From Haloferacaceae archaeon (lineage in GTDB: Archaea > Halobacteriota > Halobacteria > Halobacteriales > Haloferacaceae): a stretch of 7,974 bases of DNA. A program made the translations under genes and the position numbers. Location: NCBI GenBank assembly GCA_018609965.1, contig JAHENP010000072.1, positions 1 through 7,974 on the forward strand, in the 5' to 3' direction. Positions 1-5,912 of the stretch are shown piece by piece (the first letter of the stretch is position 1; each line of letters starts with the position of its first letter). The notes under the pieces are model-generated. The model saw nothing but the letters and a program-made list of their open reading frames with translations, ran no database searches and was not told the origin of the DNA.

Positions 1-434
1 AGCGGCTCGACGGCCGCGAACGCGTCGTCGAGTGTCGTCGGCCCGCTCGCGACGCTCGCGCCGATCTCGCGCGCGCCGAGCACGCCCGCCAGGAGTCCCG
101 TGCGGACACCCGACACGGTCGGCTCCGTCCGGGTGCGGCGAAAGCCCGCGTCCGTCTCCCGCGCGAGCCCCAGCCCGCGGAGGAACGTGAGCCACGTCCG
201 GGACACGTCCCGGCTCGGGAAGTCAAGCCGACGCCCGAGCCTGGCACAGCAGTCCGTCTCACTGCCGGGGACGAGCGGCACCGCCGCCTGCACGTCCCCG
301 ACGTAGTCGACGAGCCGTGCCGGGCGCACGTCGCTTGCGGCGGCACCGAGCGTCTCCCGCTCGCGGTGCCGGTCGCCGCCCCCGTCGGGCGCGACGGCAG
401 TCTCGGACAACGCCGGCACGTGTTTCACCCGCAC
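1..434 (-). CDS. Conserved hypothetical protein, winged-helix-like, N-terminal part (runs off left edge)
   Basis: This open frame reads from a GTG at 434 to the window edge without a stop, giving 144 codons of an incomplete gene. It is in the same frame as mch, which stops at TAG 440-438, so translation must start after that stop. The last codons of mch supply GGAGGTG, a strong Shine-Dalgarno match, 6 nt before GTG 434. GTG codons at 428 and 419 are possible alternatives. Codons are strongly G/C-ending, as in real neighbouring genes. Residues about 60-105 have a helix-rich pattern with the segment SRDVSRTWLTFLRGLGLARE, followed by a basic stretch, which resembles a small winged helix. I do not recognise a named family. 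The 4-nt gap after mch and the embedded ribosome-binding site imply translational coupling and co-transcription with mch. Function is unknown. Confidence 0.75.
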   Translation of the reverse strand, partial: MRVKHVPALSETAVAPDGGGDRHRERETLGAAASDVRPARLVDYVGDVQAAVPLVPGSETDCCARLGRRLDFPSRDVSRTWLTFLRGLGLARETDAGFRRTRTEPTVSGVRTGLLAGVLGAREIGASVASGPTTLDDAFAAVEP

Positions 435-437
435 CCG

Positions 438-1382
438 CTACACCTCCGGCAGGCCGAACGACTCCGCGAGCAGTTCCTCGTGGGTCTCCCCGTGGACGTA
501 CGTCGGCCCGTCGACCACGTCGATGGTGACCTGCGCGGGCGCGAACACGCTCTCGTCGACGTCGTAGAAGTCGTACTCCGCGTCGGCGAAGATCTCGGCG
601 AAGGGGGTGCCGTACTCTGCGGCGGCCGTCGAGGGGACGTTCTTGAAGGCCGTCGGGTCGTCGTCGTCGACGAGCAGGTACACCTCGCCGCCGTACGCCA
701 ACGCGTCGTTCGTCCGGCCCATCGCCGCCGTCTCGTCGTAGGTGACCGGCGCGACCGGCGCGGAGCCGGTGGCCGTCCGGATCGCCGTCGGGTCGTACCC
801 CAACTCGAACAGACGGAAAACCGCAAGCTCCGCGGCGCGTGCCGCGGTCGTCGCGCTCCCGGCGACGGAGCCGGTCGCACACGTCGGCAGAAACACCGCC
901 GACTCGGCGACACCCGCGCGGTCTGCGACGTGTTCGGCGACCGCGTCACCCGGGAGCGACTCGCTTTCGACGCTCAACACGGTGAGGTCGAACTCGTCGT
1001 AGTAGCCCGCCGCGGCGAACGCCGCTTCCTCGCCGACGAGCGCGCGCGCCGGCCCGGAGCCGAGCCCCTCGAACCCGTCGACCCCCAGCTCCCAGCCCGC
1101 CTTCTGCGAGCAGAGCAACGCCACCGAGGGGTGGTCTGTGGTCAACTCCACGTACGGCCGGGTGCCGCCGGCGACCTCCCCCGTCCGGGTCTGGAGCGTC
1201 GCCAACCCCGCCGTCTGGATCTCCGCCAACAGGAGTCCGGCCTCCAACCCGCCGCGGGCGTCGACCCCGAAATCCAACACGGTCGCACCCGAGTCGAGTT
1301 CGTACGGCGTGACGCCCAACTCGTCTGCGAAGTCCAACGCCTCGTCGACGAGCTCGACCGCCATCCGGTTGATGCTCTCCAT
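438..1382 (-). CDS. mch: Methenyltetrahydromethanopterin cyclohydrolase (Mch)
   Basis: The 314-residue product aligns along its whole length with the archaeal Mch family, whose members are about 315-320 residues. Mch reversibly hydrolyses the methenyl-carrier to the formyl-carrier in cytoplasmic C1 metabolism. Family blocks visible in order are SGATVLDFGVDARGGLEAGL (31-50), TTDHP (81-85), QKAGW (93-97), GSGPARAL (108-115), AEHVAD (149-154), RAAE (182-185), ATGSAPVAP (204-212), MGRTND (221-226) and the C-terminal ESFGLPE (307-313). From memory, R182 and E185 match the Arg/Glu pair implicated in catalysis in the Archaeoglobus enzyme. Haloarchaea do not make methane and use folates, so the natural carrier here may be a tetrahydrofolate; that is inference. 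The ATG at 1382 is favoured because it begins exactly where the family begins. The gene lies 46 nt after a small membrane ORF and 4 nt before the next cistron. Confidence 0.97.
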   Translation of the reverse strand: MESINRMAVELVDEALDFADELGVTPYELDSGATVLDFGVDARGGLEAGLLLAEIQTAGLATLQTRTGEVAGGTRPYVELTTDHPSVALLCSQKAGWELGVDGFEGLGSGPARALVGEEAAFAAAGYYDEFDLTVLSVESESLPGDAVAEHVADRAGVAESAVFLPTCATGSVAGSATTAARAAELAVFRLFELGYDPTAIRTATGSAPVAPVTYDETAAMGRTNDALAYGGEVYLLVDDDDPTAFKNVPSTAAAEYGTPFAEIFADAEYDFYDVDESVFAPAQVTIDVVDGPTYVHGETHEELLAESFGLPEV

Positions 1383-1406
1383 ACGCCGGATTGGACGGCT
1401 CCACCG

Positions 1407-1417
1407 AAAGGGTTTGT
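1407..1417 (-). promoter_or_regulatory. Weak candidate core promoter for mch
   Basis: On the minus strand the sequence ACAAACCCTTT lies about 25-35 nt before the mch ATG, in an otherwise GC-rich 46-nt gap. This spacing would suit a leaderless transcript. The match to the haloarchaeal TATA consensus is poor, so mch may instead rely on read-through from the kinase gene. Confidence 0.3.
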
Positions 1418-1428
1418 CGGTCGGCTCC

Positions 1429-1587
1429 TCACCGCCACCGGCGCAAGGCGACGATCCCGACGACGAGCAGACAGATCACCGTGAGCGCGACCCCGACGGA
1501 GCCGTCCGTCGTCACACTGGTCTGGGCGACCACACCCGTCGTCGCCGCGGCTGGCACTGTCACGGTGGCCGTTCTGTCTGGAGCCAC
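1429..1587 (-). CDS. Small single-helix membrane protein (52 aa), unknown function
   Basis: A short frame starts at GTG 1587, just 7 nt after the histidine-kinase stop, and ends with TGA at 1431-1429. An in-frame TAG directly precedes the GTG, so the start cannot be further upstream. The product has a Thr/Ala/Val-rich N-terminus (1-32), one clear hydrophobic helix (about 33-48, GVALTVICLLVVGIVAL) and a basic end RRWR. This predicts a protein anchored by one C-terminal helix, with the basic end on the cytoplasmic side. From about residue 14 on, nearly all codons end in G or C, which supports real coding. A partial ribosome-binding match, GAGTGA, overlaps the kinase stop and suggests translational coupling. 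It has no PGF-type sorting motif. A role with the kinase is possible but inferred only from position; it could also be a chance frame. Confidence 0.55.
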   Translation of the reverse strand: MAPDRTATVTVPAAATTGVVAQTSVTTDGSVGVALTVICLLVVGIVALRRWR

Positions 1588-1594
1588 CTAACTC

Positions 1595-3352
1595 TCACTC
1601 GTCGACGGGCGCGGCCGACGCCTCTGTGTCCGACACGTCACTCGCCACACTCCCCGTCGCGTCGCCTGACGTGTCGCTCGCCACGTCGTCTGACGCACCA
1701 CCCGTCCCCGTCGGCAGCGACAACGTCACAACGGTCCCGCGTGGGTCGTTCTCGGAGAACCGGAGCCGCCCGCCCGCGGCGGTCACCCCCCACTGTGCGG
1801 TCCACAGCCCGAGTCCGCTGGCGTGGCTGAGTTGGTCCTCCCGGCCGGCGTCGAGCACGGCGCGTTCGTGTTCGGGCACCCCCGGCCCGTTGTCCGCGAC
1901 GGCCAACTCGACCCCGTCTCCCGTCTCCTCGGCGGAGACGACGACGAACGGCGCCTGTGTGTCGTTGTGTTCGGCGGCGTTCTCCACGACGTTCCGGAGT
2001 GCGACCGCCAGCGCGTCCCGGTCGGTCACCAACTGCACGTCCGGCACTGCGGTCGTGAACGACACCTCCGGGTAGTCGGCGGCCACCTCGGCGACGACCG
2101 CCTCACTCACCTCGCTGAGCGCGACGGTCGTCTGTTCCCCGCCGATCCGGTCGATCTCCCGGGCGCGCTCGGCGGCGTCGACCAACTCTCGGGTCGCGTC
2201 GACGATCCGGTCGGCACACGTCTCCGGGTCTCCCCCGTCGCCGATCAGCTCGGCGTTGGCGACGATGCTGGAGGCGTCGTTGCGGAGGTTGTGTCGGAGC
2301 GTCCGGTTGAGCACCGCCAGTCGTTGTTCCCGCGTCTGGCGGGCGGTCACGTCCCGGAGGAGCAACACACTCCCGCGACGGGCGTCCCCCCGATCCCGGA
2401 CGGCCGAACGGGTCACCGCGAACTGCCGGAGCCCGTCGACCGTCTCCAACTCGGCGGTCGTCCCGTCCGTCAGCGCCGTTCGGTCGACACCGACAACTGC
2501 CGACAACGGGCCGGCGGTCGCCGCGGCCCGCGTCACCCCGAACGTCTCACAGGTGACGGCGTTCAGCCGGAGCACGTGGCCCGCGTCGTCGACGACCACC
2601 ACACAGTCCTCGACGGAGTCCAACACCACCTCGGGCCCGACGTTGCCGGCCATCGGCGCGGTGTCGAACAGTCCGAGCGGCCCGACCGCCGCGGCCGCGC
2701 CGACGGCGCTGAGCGTGTAACCGCCCGCGACGCTCGCGACACCGACCCCCAGCGTCGTCGCGGCCGCGATCTCCGGGACGAACAGGTTCGCCGCCCACGG
2801 CCACACCCCGACGAAGGCGACCACGGGCGCGAGTCTCGCGTCCAGTCGGTCGTACCGGAGGACCGTCCGGACGACCAACCCGACCGCCACCAGCATCACC
2901 GCGGTCGTGTAGTAGAGTCCGGCGTCGAGCAACGTCTGCGCGAACCCGGCTGTCGCCGCCAGCACGGGCACCGTCACCGGCGCGGTCGCGCCCGGGCTCA
3001 TCTGCGGGGTGGCGATCACGACGACCGTCCCGCCGACGGCGCCGGCGACTGCCGGCGCGACGGTGACTGCCCGCGCCAACCGCCCGGTGGGCACGTCGAT
3101 TCCGTAGTAGTCGAACGCGAACAACGCCAGTGCCAACGGGACGACCAGACTCGTCCCCAGCCACACCAGCTTGTACGGGACCCCGGTGTGTGCGGTGACG
3201 GCCGCACACAGCGCGGTCACGGCGAGACACCCCAACAACACCGCGTAGGAGGTCGCGGCACGCTCGCGTCTGGTGTGTGCCAACACCGCGAGCACCGCGA
3301 GCGCGACCCCCGCGACGCCGGCAACCAGCCGTCCGGCTCCGAGCAGTTGCAT
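1595..3352 (-). CDS. Membrane sensor histidine kinase: 7TM region, PAS, HisKA, HATPase
   Basis: This 585-residue protein has the usual haloarchaeal sensor-kinase layout. Residues 1-225 form about seven hydrophobic helices, like the HisKA_7TM N-terminal module. Residues about 240-337 form a PAS domain (EVVLDSVEDCVVVVDDAGHV onward). The phosphoacceptor box is LNRTLRHNLRND, with His354 the likely autophosphorylated residue. The ATP-binding domain shows the N box NVVENAAEHN (454-463), the G1 box DNGPGVP (487-493) and the G2 box GLGLW (513-517). A Ser/Asp-rich tail without predicted fold fills 551-585. There is no fused receiver domain and no response regulator gene in the window, so the partner is elsewhere, as is common in haloarchaea. 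The signal could be sensed in the membrane region or by the PAS domain; the ligand is unknown. A small membrane ORF follows 7 nt downstream, and a TrmB-like regulator lies upstream on the same strand. Confidence 0.95.
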   Translation of the reverse strand: MQLLGAGRLVAGVAGVALAVLAVLAHTRRERAATSYAVLLGCLAVTALCAAVTAHTGVPYKLVWLGTSLVVPLALALFAFDYYGIDVPTGRLARAVTVAPAVAGAVGGTVVVIATPQMSPGATAPVTVPVLAATAGFAQTLLDAGLYYTTAVMLVAVGLVVRTVLRYDRLDARLAPVVAFVGVWPWAANLFVPEIAAATTLGVGVASVAGGYTLSAVGAAAAVGPLGLFDTAPMAGNVGPEVVLDSVEDCVVVVDDAGHVLRLNAVTCETFGVTRAAATAGPLSAVVGVDRTALTDGTTAELETVDGLRQFAVTRSAVRDRGDARRGSVLLLRDVTARQTREQRLAVLNRTLRHNLRNDASSIVANAELIGDGGDPETCADRIVDATRELVDAAERAREIDRIGGEQTTVALSEVSEAVVAEVAADYPEVSFTTAVPDVQLVTDRDALAVALRNVVENAAEHNDTQAPFVVVSAEETGDGVELAVADNGPGVPEHERAVLDAGREDQLSHASGLGLWTAQWGVTAAGGRLRFSENDPRGTVVTLSLPTGTGGASDDVASDTSGDATGSVASDVSDTEASAAPVDE

Positions 3353-3380
3353 CGCTACTCGACTAACGAACGACCGAACA

Positions 3381-3391
3381 GAAAAAACTAC
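3381..3391 (-). promoter_or_regulatory. Candidate TATA element for the histidine kinase gene
   Basis: The minus strand carries GTAGTTTTTTC, with a run of six T, centred about 33 nt before the ATG at 3352. Assuming the usual distance of about 27 nt from TATA to transcription start, the mRNA would have only a few leader bases. It separates the kinase from the regulator gene upstream. Confidence 0.5.
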
Positions 3392-3430
3392 ACCGCCGCT
3401 CGGCGGGCCACACCTGCTGTGCGTGCGGGC

Positions 3431-3802
3431 TCACTCATCGCCGAACGTCTCGATCGCCTCGTGGACGGACTCCACCCACCCGTCGAGTGCGTCGTGGAGC
3501 AGCTCTTTTGCCTCCGGCAACGGGGTGGCGTCGTACTGGTAGACGTACCCCCCGGGGTCGAGCAGCCGCCGTTGCCGCTCCGCCAACCCCTTCTCCAGCA
3601 ACGTTGTCAGCGACCGGTTGACGTTCGACCGGTCGCGGTCGAGTTCGTCAGCGAGTTCCTCGACGGTGCTCCCGGGGTTGTCCAACAAGACGAGATACGT
3701 CCGACTCTCGTGTTGTTGGATGCCGAACACGCAGGCCATCACGTGTTGGAAGCTGGGGTCGTCCGCCTGGACGAGATCGTCCATCTCGGGTGCGTCGGCC
3801 AT
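3431..3802 (-). CDS. TrmB-like winged helix-turn-helix transcriptional regulator
   Basis: The product is a 123-residue DNA-binding protein of a compact haloarchaeal regulator type. Residues about 25-95 form the winged helix: GIQQHESRTYLVLLDN is the first helix, STVEELADELDRDRSNVNRS (45-64) is the helix-turn-helix, and RRLLDPGGYVYQY (78-90) is the wing. The remaining 30 residues form a helix that could mediate dimerisation. There is no sugar-binding domain like that of full-length TrmB, so any effector is unknown. The frame stays open upstream to 3955, but I place the start at ATG 3802 because a TATA-like TTTTTAG lies about 29 nt before it and the upstream residues are Arg-rich and atypical. 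ATG 3784 is a less likely alternative. Its targets cannot be read from the sequence; the adjacent kinase gene or itself are possible. Confidence 0.9.
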   Translation of the reverse strand: MADAPEMDDLVQADDPSFQHVMACVFGIQQHESRTYLVLLDNPGSTVEELADELDRDRSNVNRSLTTLLEKGLAERQRRLLDPGGYVYQYDATPLPEAKELLHDALDGWVESVHEAIETFGDE

Positions 3803-3827
3803 CGCCACGACGTACGACCCACACCAG

Positions 3828-3836
3828 TCTAAAAAC
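3828..3836 (-). promoter_or_regulatory. TATA element for the TrmB-like regulator
   Basis: The minus strand reads GTTTTTAGA, centred about 29 nt before ATG 3802. This is the spacing of a leaderless haloarchaeal promoter, and it decides the start of the regulator over the longer open frame. Confidence 0.65.
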
Positions 3837-3863
3837 CTCGCCCTCCGCCGGCGGTCGTGGCCG

Positions 3864-4103
3864 TCAGTCGGCCTCGGCCCCGTACCCCATCCGCTCGATA
3901 CAGGTCCGCATCTCCTCGGGGTCCTCGTGTTTGTGGAGCCGCGTCGGGGTGTCACAGTAGAACGTCTCCCCGTCGTGACGCAGCGTCATCTCTCGTTGTG
4001 CGCCGAACAGGTCCGCGCTGACGACGATCCGCCGCCCGTCCGTCAGGGCGGTGATGATCTCGTCGACGGTCATCTCGCCCGCCTTGATCCGGAGTGGGTC
4101 CAT
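3864..4103 (-). CDS. Small conserved haloarchaeal protein of unknown function (79 aa)
   Basis: The 79-residue product begins MDPLRIKAGEMTVDEIITAL and has an alpha-beta pattern: a helix at about 11-21, two strands (RRIVVSADL, 24-32, and MTLRHDGETFYCDT, 39-52), and a C-terminal helix with PEEMRTCIERMGY (62-74). It is acidic and soluble, with two Cys (50 and 68) that are not spaced as a metal site. I recognise the type as a recurring haloarchaeal hypothetical but cannot name a family or function. The start is placed at ATG 4103, because the TATA-like TTTTTC lies about 28 nt upstream; ATG 4112 would add three residues but sits too close to that element. The open frame continues to 4223, but that extension crosses the promoter region and is unlikely to be translated. 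It is divergent from the Tat-signal gene. Confidence 0.82.
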   Translation of the reverse strand: MDPLRIKAGEMTVDEIITALTDGRRIVVSADLFGAQREMTLRHDGETFYCDTPTRLHKHEDPEEMRTCIERMGYGAEAD

Positions 4104-4127
4104 TGTGGTCATCTGTGTTCCGTGAAC

Positions 4128-4135
4128 AGAAAAAC
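4128..4135 (-). promoter_or_regulatory. TATA element for the 79-aa hypothetical gene
   Basis: The minus strand reads GTTTTTCT, centred about 28 nt before ATG 4103. This fits a leaderless transcript and favours the shorter start. It is the minus-strand half of a divergent intergenic region. Confidence 0.55.
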
Positions 4136-4168
4136 CGTCTGTGTGGGTGGCCACTCCGAGATTCAATG

Positions 4169-4180
4169 TATCGAACGATA
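4169..4180. promoter_or_regulatory. Inverted repeat TATCG-AA-CGATA, candidate operator
   Basis: A perfect inverted repeat with 5-bp arms and a 2-bp centre lies about 20 bp upstream of the plus-strand TATA element at 4191-4199 and about 43 bp from the minus-strand one. A symmetrical site here could bind a dimeric regulator controlling the Tat-signal gene. Short palindromes also arise by chance, more readily in this AT-richer stretch. Confidence 0.3.
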
Positions 4181-4190
4181 GTAGACACAA

Positions 4191-4200
4191 GATAATTAAC
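4191..4200 (+). promoter_or_regulatory. TATA element for the Tat-signal protein gene
   Basis: The sequence GATAATTAAC, the most AT-rich stretch nearby, is centred about 29 nt before ATG 4224. This is a good match in composition and spacing to a leaderless haloarchaeal promoter. Confidence 0.65.
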
Positions 4201-4223
4201 GAAAGAGACAACTGGACACCCAC

Positions 4224-5330
4224 ATGTGGAGACGACGCGATGGTGTGTTATCCCGACGGGACACGCTTCGGACCCTTGGGGGAGTGCTCACTCTCACCGC
4301 TGGGCGTGAGACGATCCTTGAGGCACCTCGGCCGTCCCCCTCGGAGTTGGTCGGCGTTCTCGAAGGGAGCAGGGGTTCCCCGGTCTCCGTCGACGAAATC
4401 GAACAAACGACCCAACGTGTTCTGAAGCACGGTGCCGACGTACACCCCACGAGGAGGGTCGTAACGAACGACACGCGCGCCGAACAACGAACTCTCGAAC
4501 AAGCTCTAAACAACCCGAAAGAGATCGTAGCGTACGGCATCGCGTGGACGAACGAGACCCCTGAAATCGTTGTTCACCGGCTCCCGCGAGAGACACTCAC
4601 CTCGGAAGCTGCACCCCCGATACAGCGTATACACGACGAACTCGCGGCGTTCGCGGACCCGTCGAATCCCGACAGGGTGTCGACCAACGCGAGCACGTCC
4701 GACGGCTGGAAGCCGCTCGGAGCAGTCTCCGAGTCGAGTTGGGTGTACGGTGGTCCCGACGGCGAGACGAGGTTCGGGCAGCTCCGGCACACCACCGAGG
4801 CGTACAGAAGTACTACCGAACGAAAGTCAGAAACCGACGACTACGCCGTCACACAGACCGGTGAGACCCGACCAGCCTGTGACAACAACTGGGGAAACGG
4901 CGCGATCAACGCGGGGACACGGCAGGTCCAAGACTGGGGCCGGTCGGAGCTGACCCCAGTCGACCACCTCGACCACCAGCCGACCACCGATGTCACTGGA
5001 ACAATCGATACGCGACTCAGTAGCTCATACGGCGGTGGTTCGATCACTGTCGATACCGAGAGCCCGTGGATCACTCGCGATGTCGACTACGTTGTGGAAG
5101 AACAAGCACGAACACAGTACAGCTATCCGTTACATCTCGCTCCGTTCGCGGGCGGAGCGAGACGGTCGAACTGCACCCACAAACAGATCGGTGTCTGGCG
5201 AACCGATCCGATCAGCTCTGACTCGGCCGACATCACCGCCAGCTACTACTTTGGGAAGTTTAGAAACAGAGGGGGAGTCAGCTACGCTGATAACACGTTC
5301 ACACTTCTCACACTGAACGAACTTCAGTAA
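4224..5330 (+). CDS. Tat-signal (exported) protein of unknown function, 368 aa
   Basis: The N-terminus reads LSRRDTLRTLGGVLTLTAG (9-27), a twin-arginine motif followed by a moderately hydrophobic segment. This suggests Tat export to the cell surface, as is usual for haloarchaeal secreted proteins. No lipobox Cys follows. The mature part is polar: residues about 50-150 look helical, and about 205-368 look beta-rich, with NNWGNGAINAGTRQVQDWGR (221-240), a TVDTESPWITRDVDYVVEEQ stretch (275-294) and SADITASYYFGKF (334-346). Only two Cys occur (219 and 317), which could form one disulfide outside the cell. I recognise no catalytic motif or family. Codons end in A or T more often than in neighbouring genes, and the flanks are AT-richer, so recent acquisition is plausible. 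The start is supported by the TATA element about 29 nt upstream. The gene appears to be a single transcription unit. Confidence 0.82.
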   Translation: MWRRRDGVLSRRDTLRTLGGVLTLTAGRETILEAPRPSPSELVGVLEGSRGSPVSVDEIEQTTQRVLKHGADVHPTRRVVTNDTRAEQRTLEQALNNPKEIVAYGIAWTNETPEIVVHRLPRETLTSEAAPPIQRIHDELAAFADPSNPDRVSTNASTSDGWKPLGAVSESSWVYGGPDGETRFGQLRHTTEAYRSTTERKSETDDYAVTQTGETRPACDNNWGNGAINAGTRQVQDWGRSELTPVDHLDHQPTTDVTGTIDTRLSSSYGGGSITVDTESPWITRDVDYVVEEQARTQYSYPLHLAPFAGGARRSNCTHKQIGVWRTDPISSDSADITASYYFGKFRNRGGVSYADNTFTLLTLNELQ

Positions 5331-5374
5331 GAATATCAATACGTTGGACTGAAATCACGGAGACGTATCCGTGT

Positions 5375-5398
5375 CAGTGGTGGCCGGACGCCACACTG
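5375..5398 (+). terminator. Hairpin downstream of the Tat-signal gene, possible terminator
   Basis: The arms CAGTGGTGGC and GCCACACTG pair over 9 bp with one bulged base and a 5-nt loop, about 45 nt after the stop of the upstream gene. A TTTT tract follows about 20 nt later (5418-5421). Archaeal termination relies mainly on T-rich tracts, so the role is uncertain. Confidence 0.3.
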
Positions 5399-5411
5399 GG
5401 CAGCCCGTCGT

Positions 5412-5458
5412 GGAGGGTTTTCGACCCGACTTCCCTTCGCTTCACTCAACTACCCTCC
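5412..5458. repeat. Inverted repeat GGAGGGT/ACCCTCC
   Basis: Seven-base arms at 5412-5418 and 5452-5458 are separated by 33 nt, inside the gap between the Tat-signal gene and the VOC gene. A smaller 4-bp hairpin (GGGT/ACCC, 5415-5427) competes with it. It may be an RNA structure or a protein site, or may have no function. Confidence 0.25.
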
Positions 5459-5463
5459 CGCAA

Positions 5464-5473
5464 GCTTGTTTGG
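5464..5473 (+). promoter_or_regulatory. Weak candidate promoter for the VOC gene
   Basis: The sequence GCTTGTTTGG is centred about 27 nt before GTG 5496. The match to a haloarchaeal TATA box is weak, but no better candidate lies in the gap and the spacing fits a leaderless start. Confidence 0.25.
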
Positions 5474-5495
5474 CACCCTCCTCAGAGAGACAGGT

Positions 5496-5891
5496 GTGAA
5501 CGCCACCAGACTCGACCACCTCAACCTCCGCATCCCGGCCGACGGCGTCGCCGACGCCCTCGACTTCTACCGCGACGCGCTCGGGATCGAGATCGAGGGG
5601 CTCGACCGTTACCGTGCAGACGAGAAGCCGTTCTTCGACCTGCGAGTCGCCCCCGACCAGGTCGTCCATCTCTGGCCGACTCCGACGTTCGACCCGCCGA
5701 CGGCGACGAACTACGACCACCTCGCGTTGGCGGTCGACGCGGACATCGAGACGATCGAGCGGGAGCTCGCAGACGCCGGCGTCGAGATCGAGTCACACCT
5801 CGACAGCCCGTTGGGCGCGACCGGCGAGGCGCCTGCTGTCTACGTCCGCGATCCGTTCGGCTACCGGGTGGAGCTGAAAGTCGACGGCTGA
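5496..5891 (+). CDS. VOC family (glyoxalase/dioxygenase fold) protein
   Basis: The 131-residue product has the paired beta-alpha-beta-beta-beta modules of the vicinal-oxygen-chelate superfamily. The first module starts at RLDHLNLRIP (5-14) with FYRDALGIEIEGLD (24-37); the second starts at NYDHLALAVD (72-81) and ends with VRDPFGYRVELKVDG (117-131). His8, His58, His75 and Glu126 sit where this superfamily usually places its metal ligands, so a metal-dependent enzyme is likely. Substrate cannot be assigned; family members include glyoxalases, ring-cleaving dioxygenases, fosfomycin-resistance enzymes and epimerases. I choose the GTG at 5496 because the homologous fold starts there; a TTG at 5466 in the same frame would add ten unusual residues. 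It is convergent with the DUF5828-like gene, whose stop lies 21 nt further on. Confidence 0.9.
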   Translation: MNATRLDHLNLRIPADGVADALDFYRDALGIEIEGLDRYRADEKPFFDLRVAPDQVVHLWPTPTFDPPTATNYDHLALAVDADIETIERELADAGVEIESHLDSPLGATGEAPAVYVRDPFGYRVELKVDG

Positions 5892-5912
5892 CGCATCGCT
5901 TCGTCTGCGCGG

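Noticed and set aside
259..949. Arg-rich minus-strand frames overlapping mch
   Set aside because: They are shifted-frame shadows of mch, with low-complexity Arg-rich products.
366..1484. A 372-codon open frame on the plus strand
   Set aside because: It is antisense to mch, which is a certain gene; the Arg-rich product matches nothing.
1429..1587. The small ORF as an archaeosortase (PGF-CTERM) substrate
   Set aside because: It has a C-terminal helix and basic end but no PGF motif, and it is too short to carry a surface domain.
1823..3832. A 669-codon open frame on the plus strand
   Set aside because: It is antisense to the histidine kinase and regulator. Its product is rich in Arg, His and Gly with no domain, which is the usual mirror of GC-rich coding DNA.
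4147..4154. Palindrome GTGGCCAC in the divergent promoter region
   Set aside because: An 8-bp GC-rich palindrome is expected by chance here and is not placed at a useful distance from either TATA element.
5400..5460. tRNA-like sequence in the gap before the VOC gene
   Set aside because: GGGTTTTCGACCC resembles a T-arm only loosely; no acceptor stem, D-arm or anticodon arm could be placed around it.
4141..5465. Insertion sequence or integrated element around the Tat-signal gene
   Set aside because: No transposase, integrase, terminal inverted repeat or target duplication was found; the shared GTGG/GGCC words on both sides are too short.
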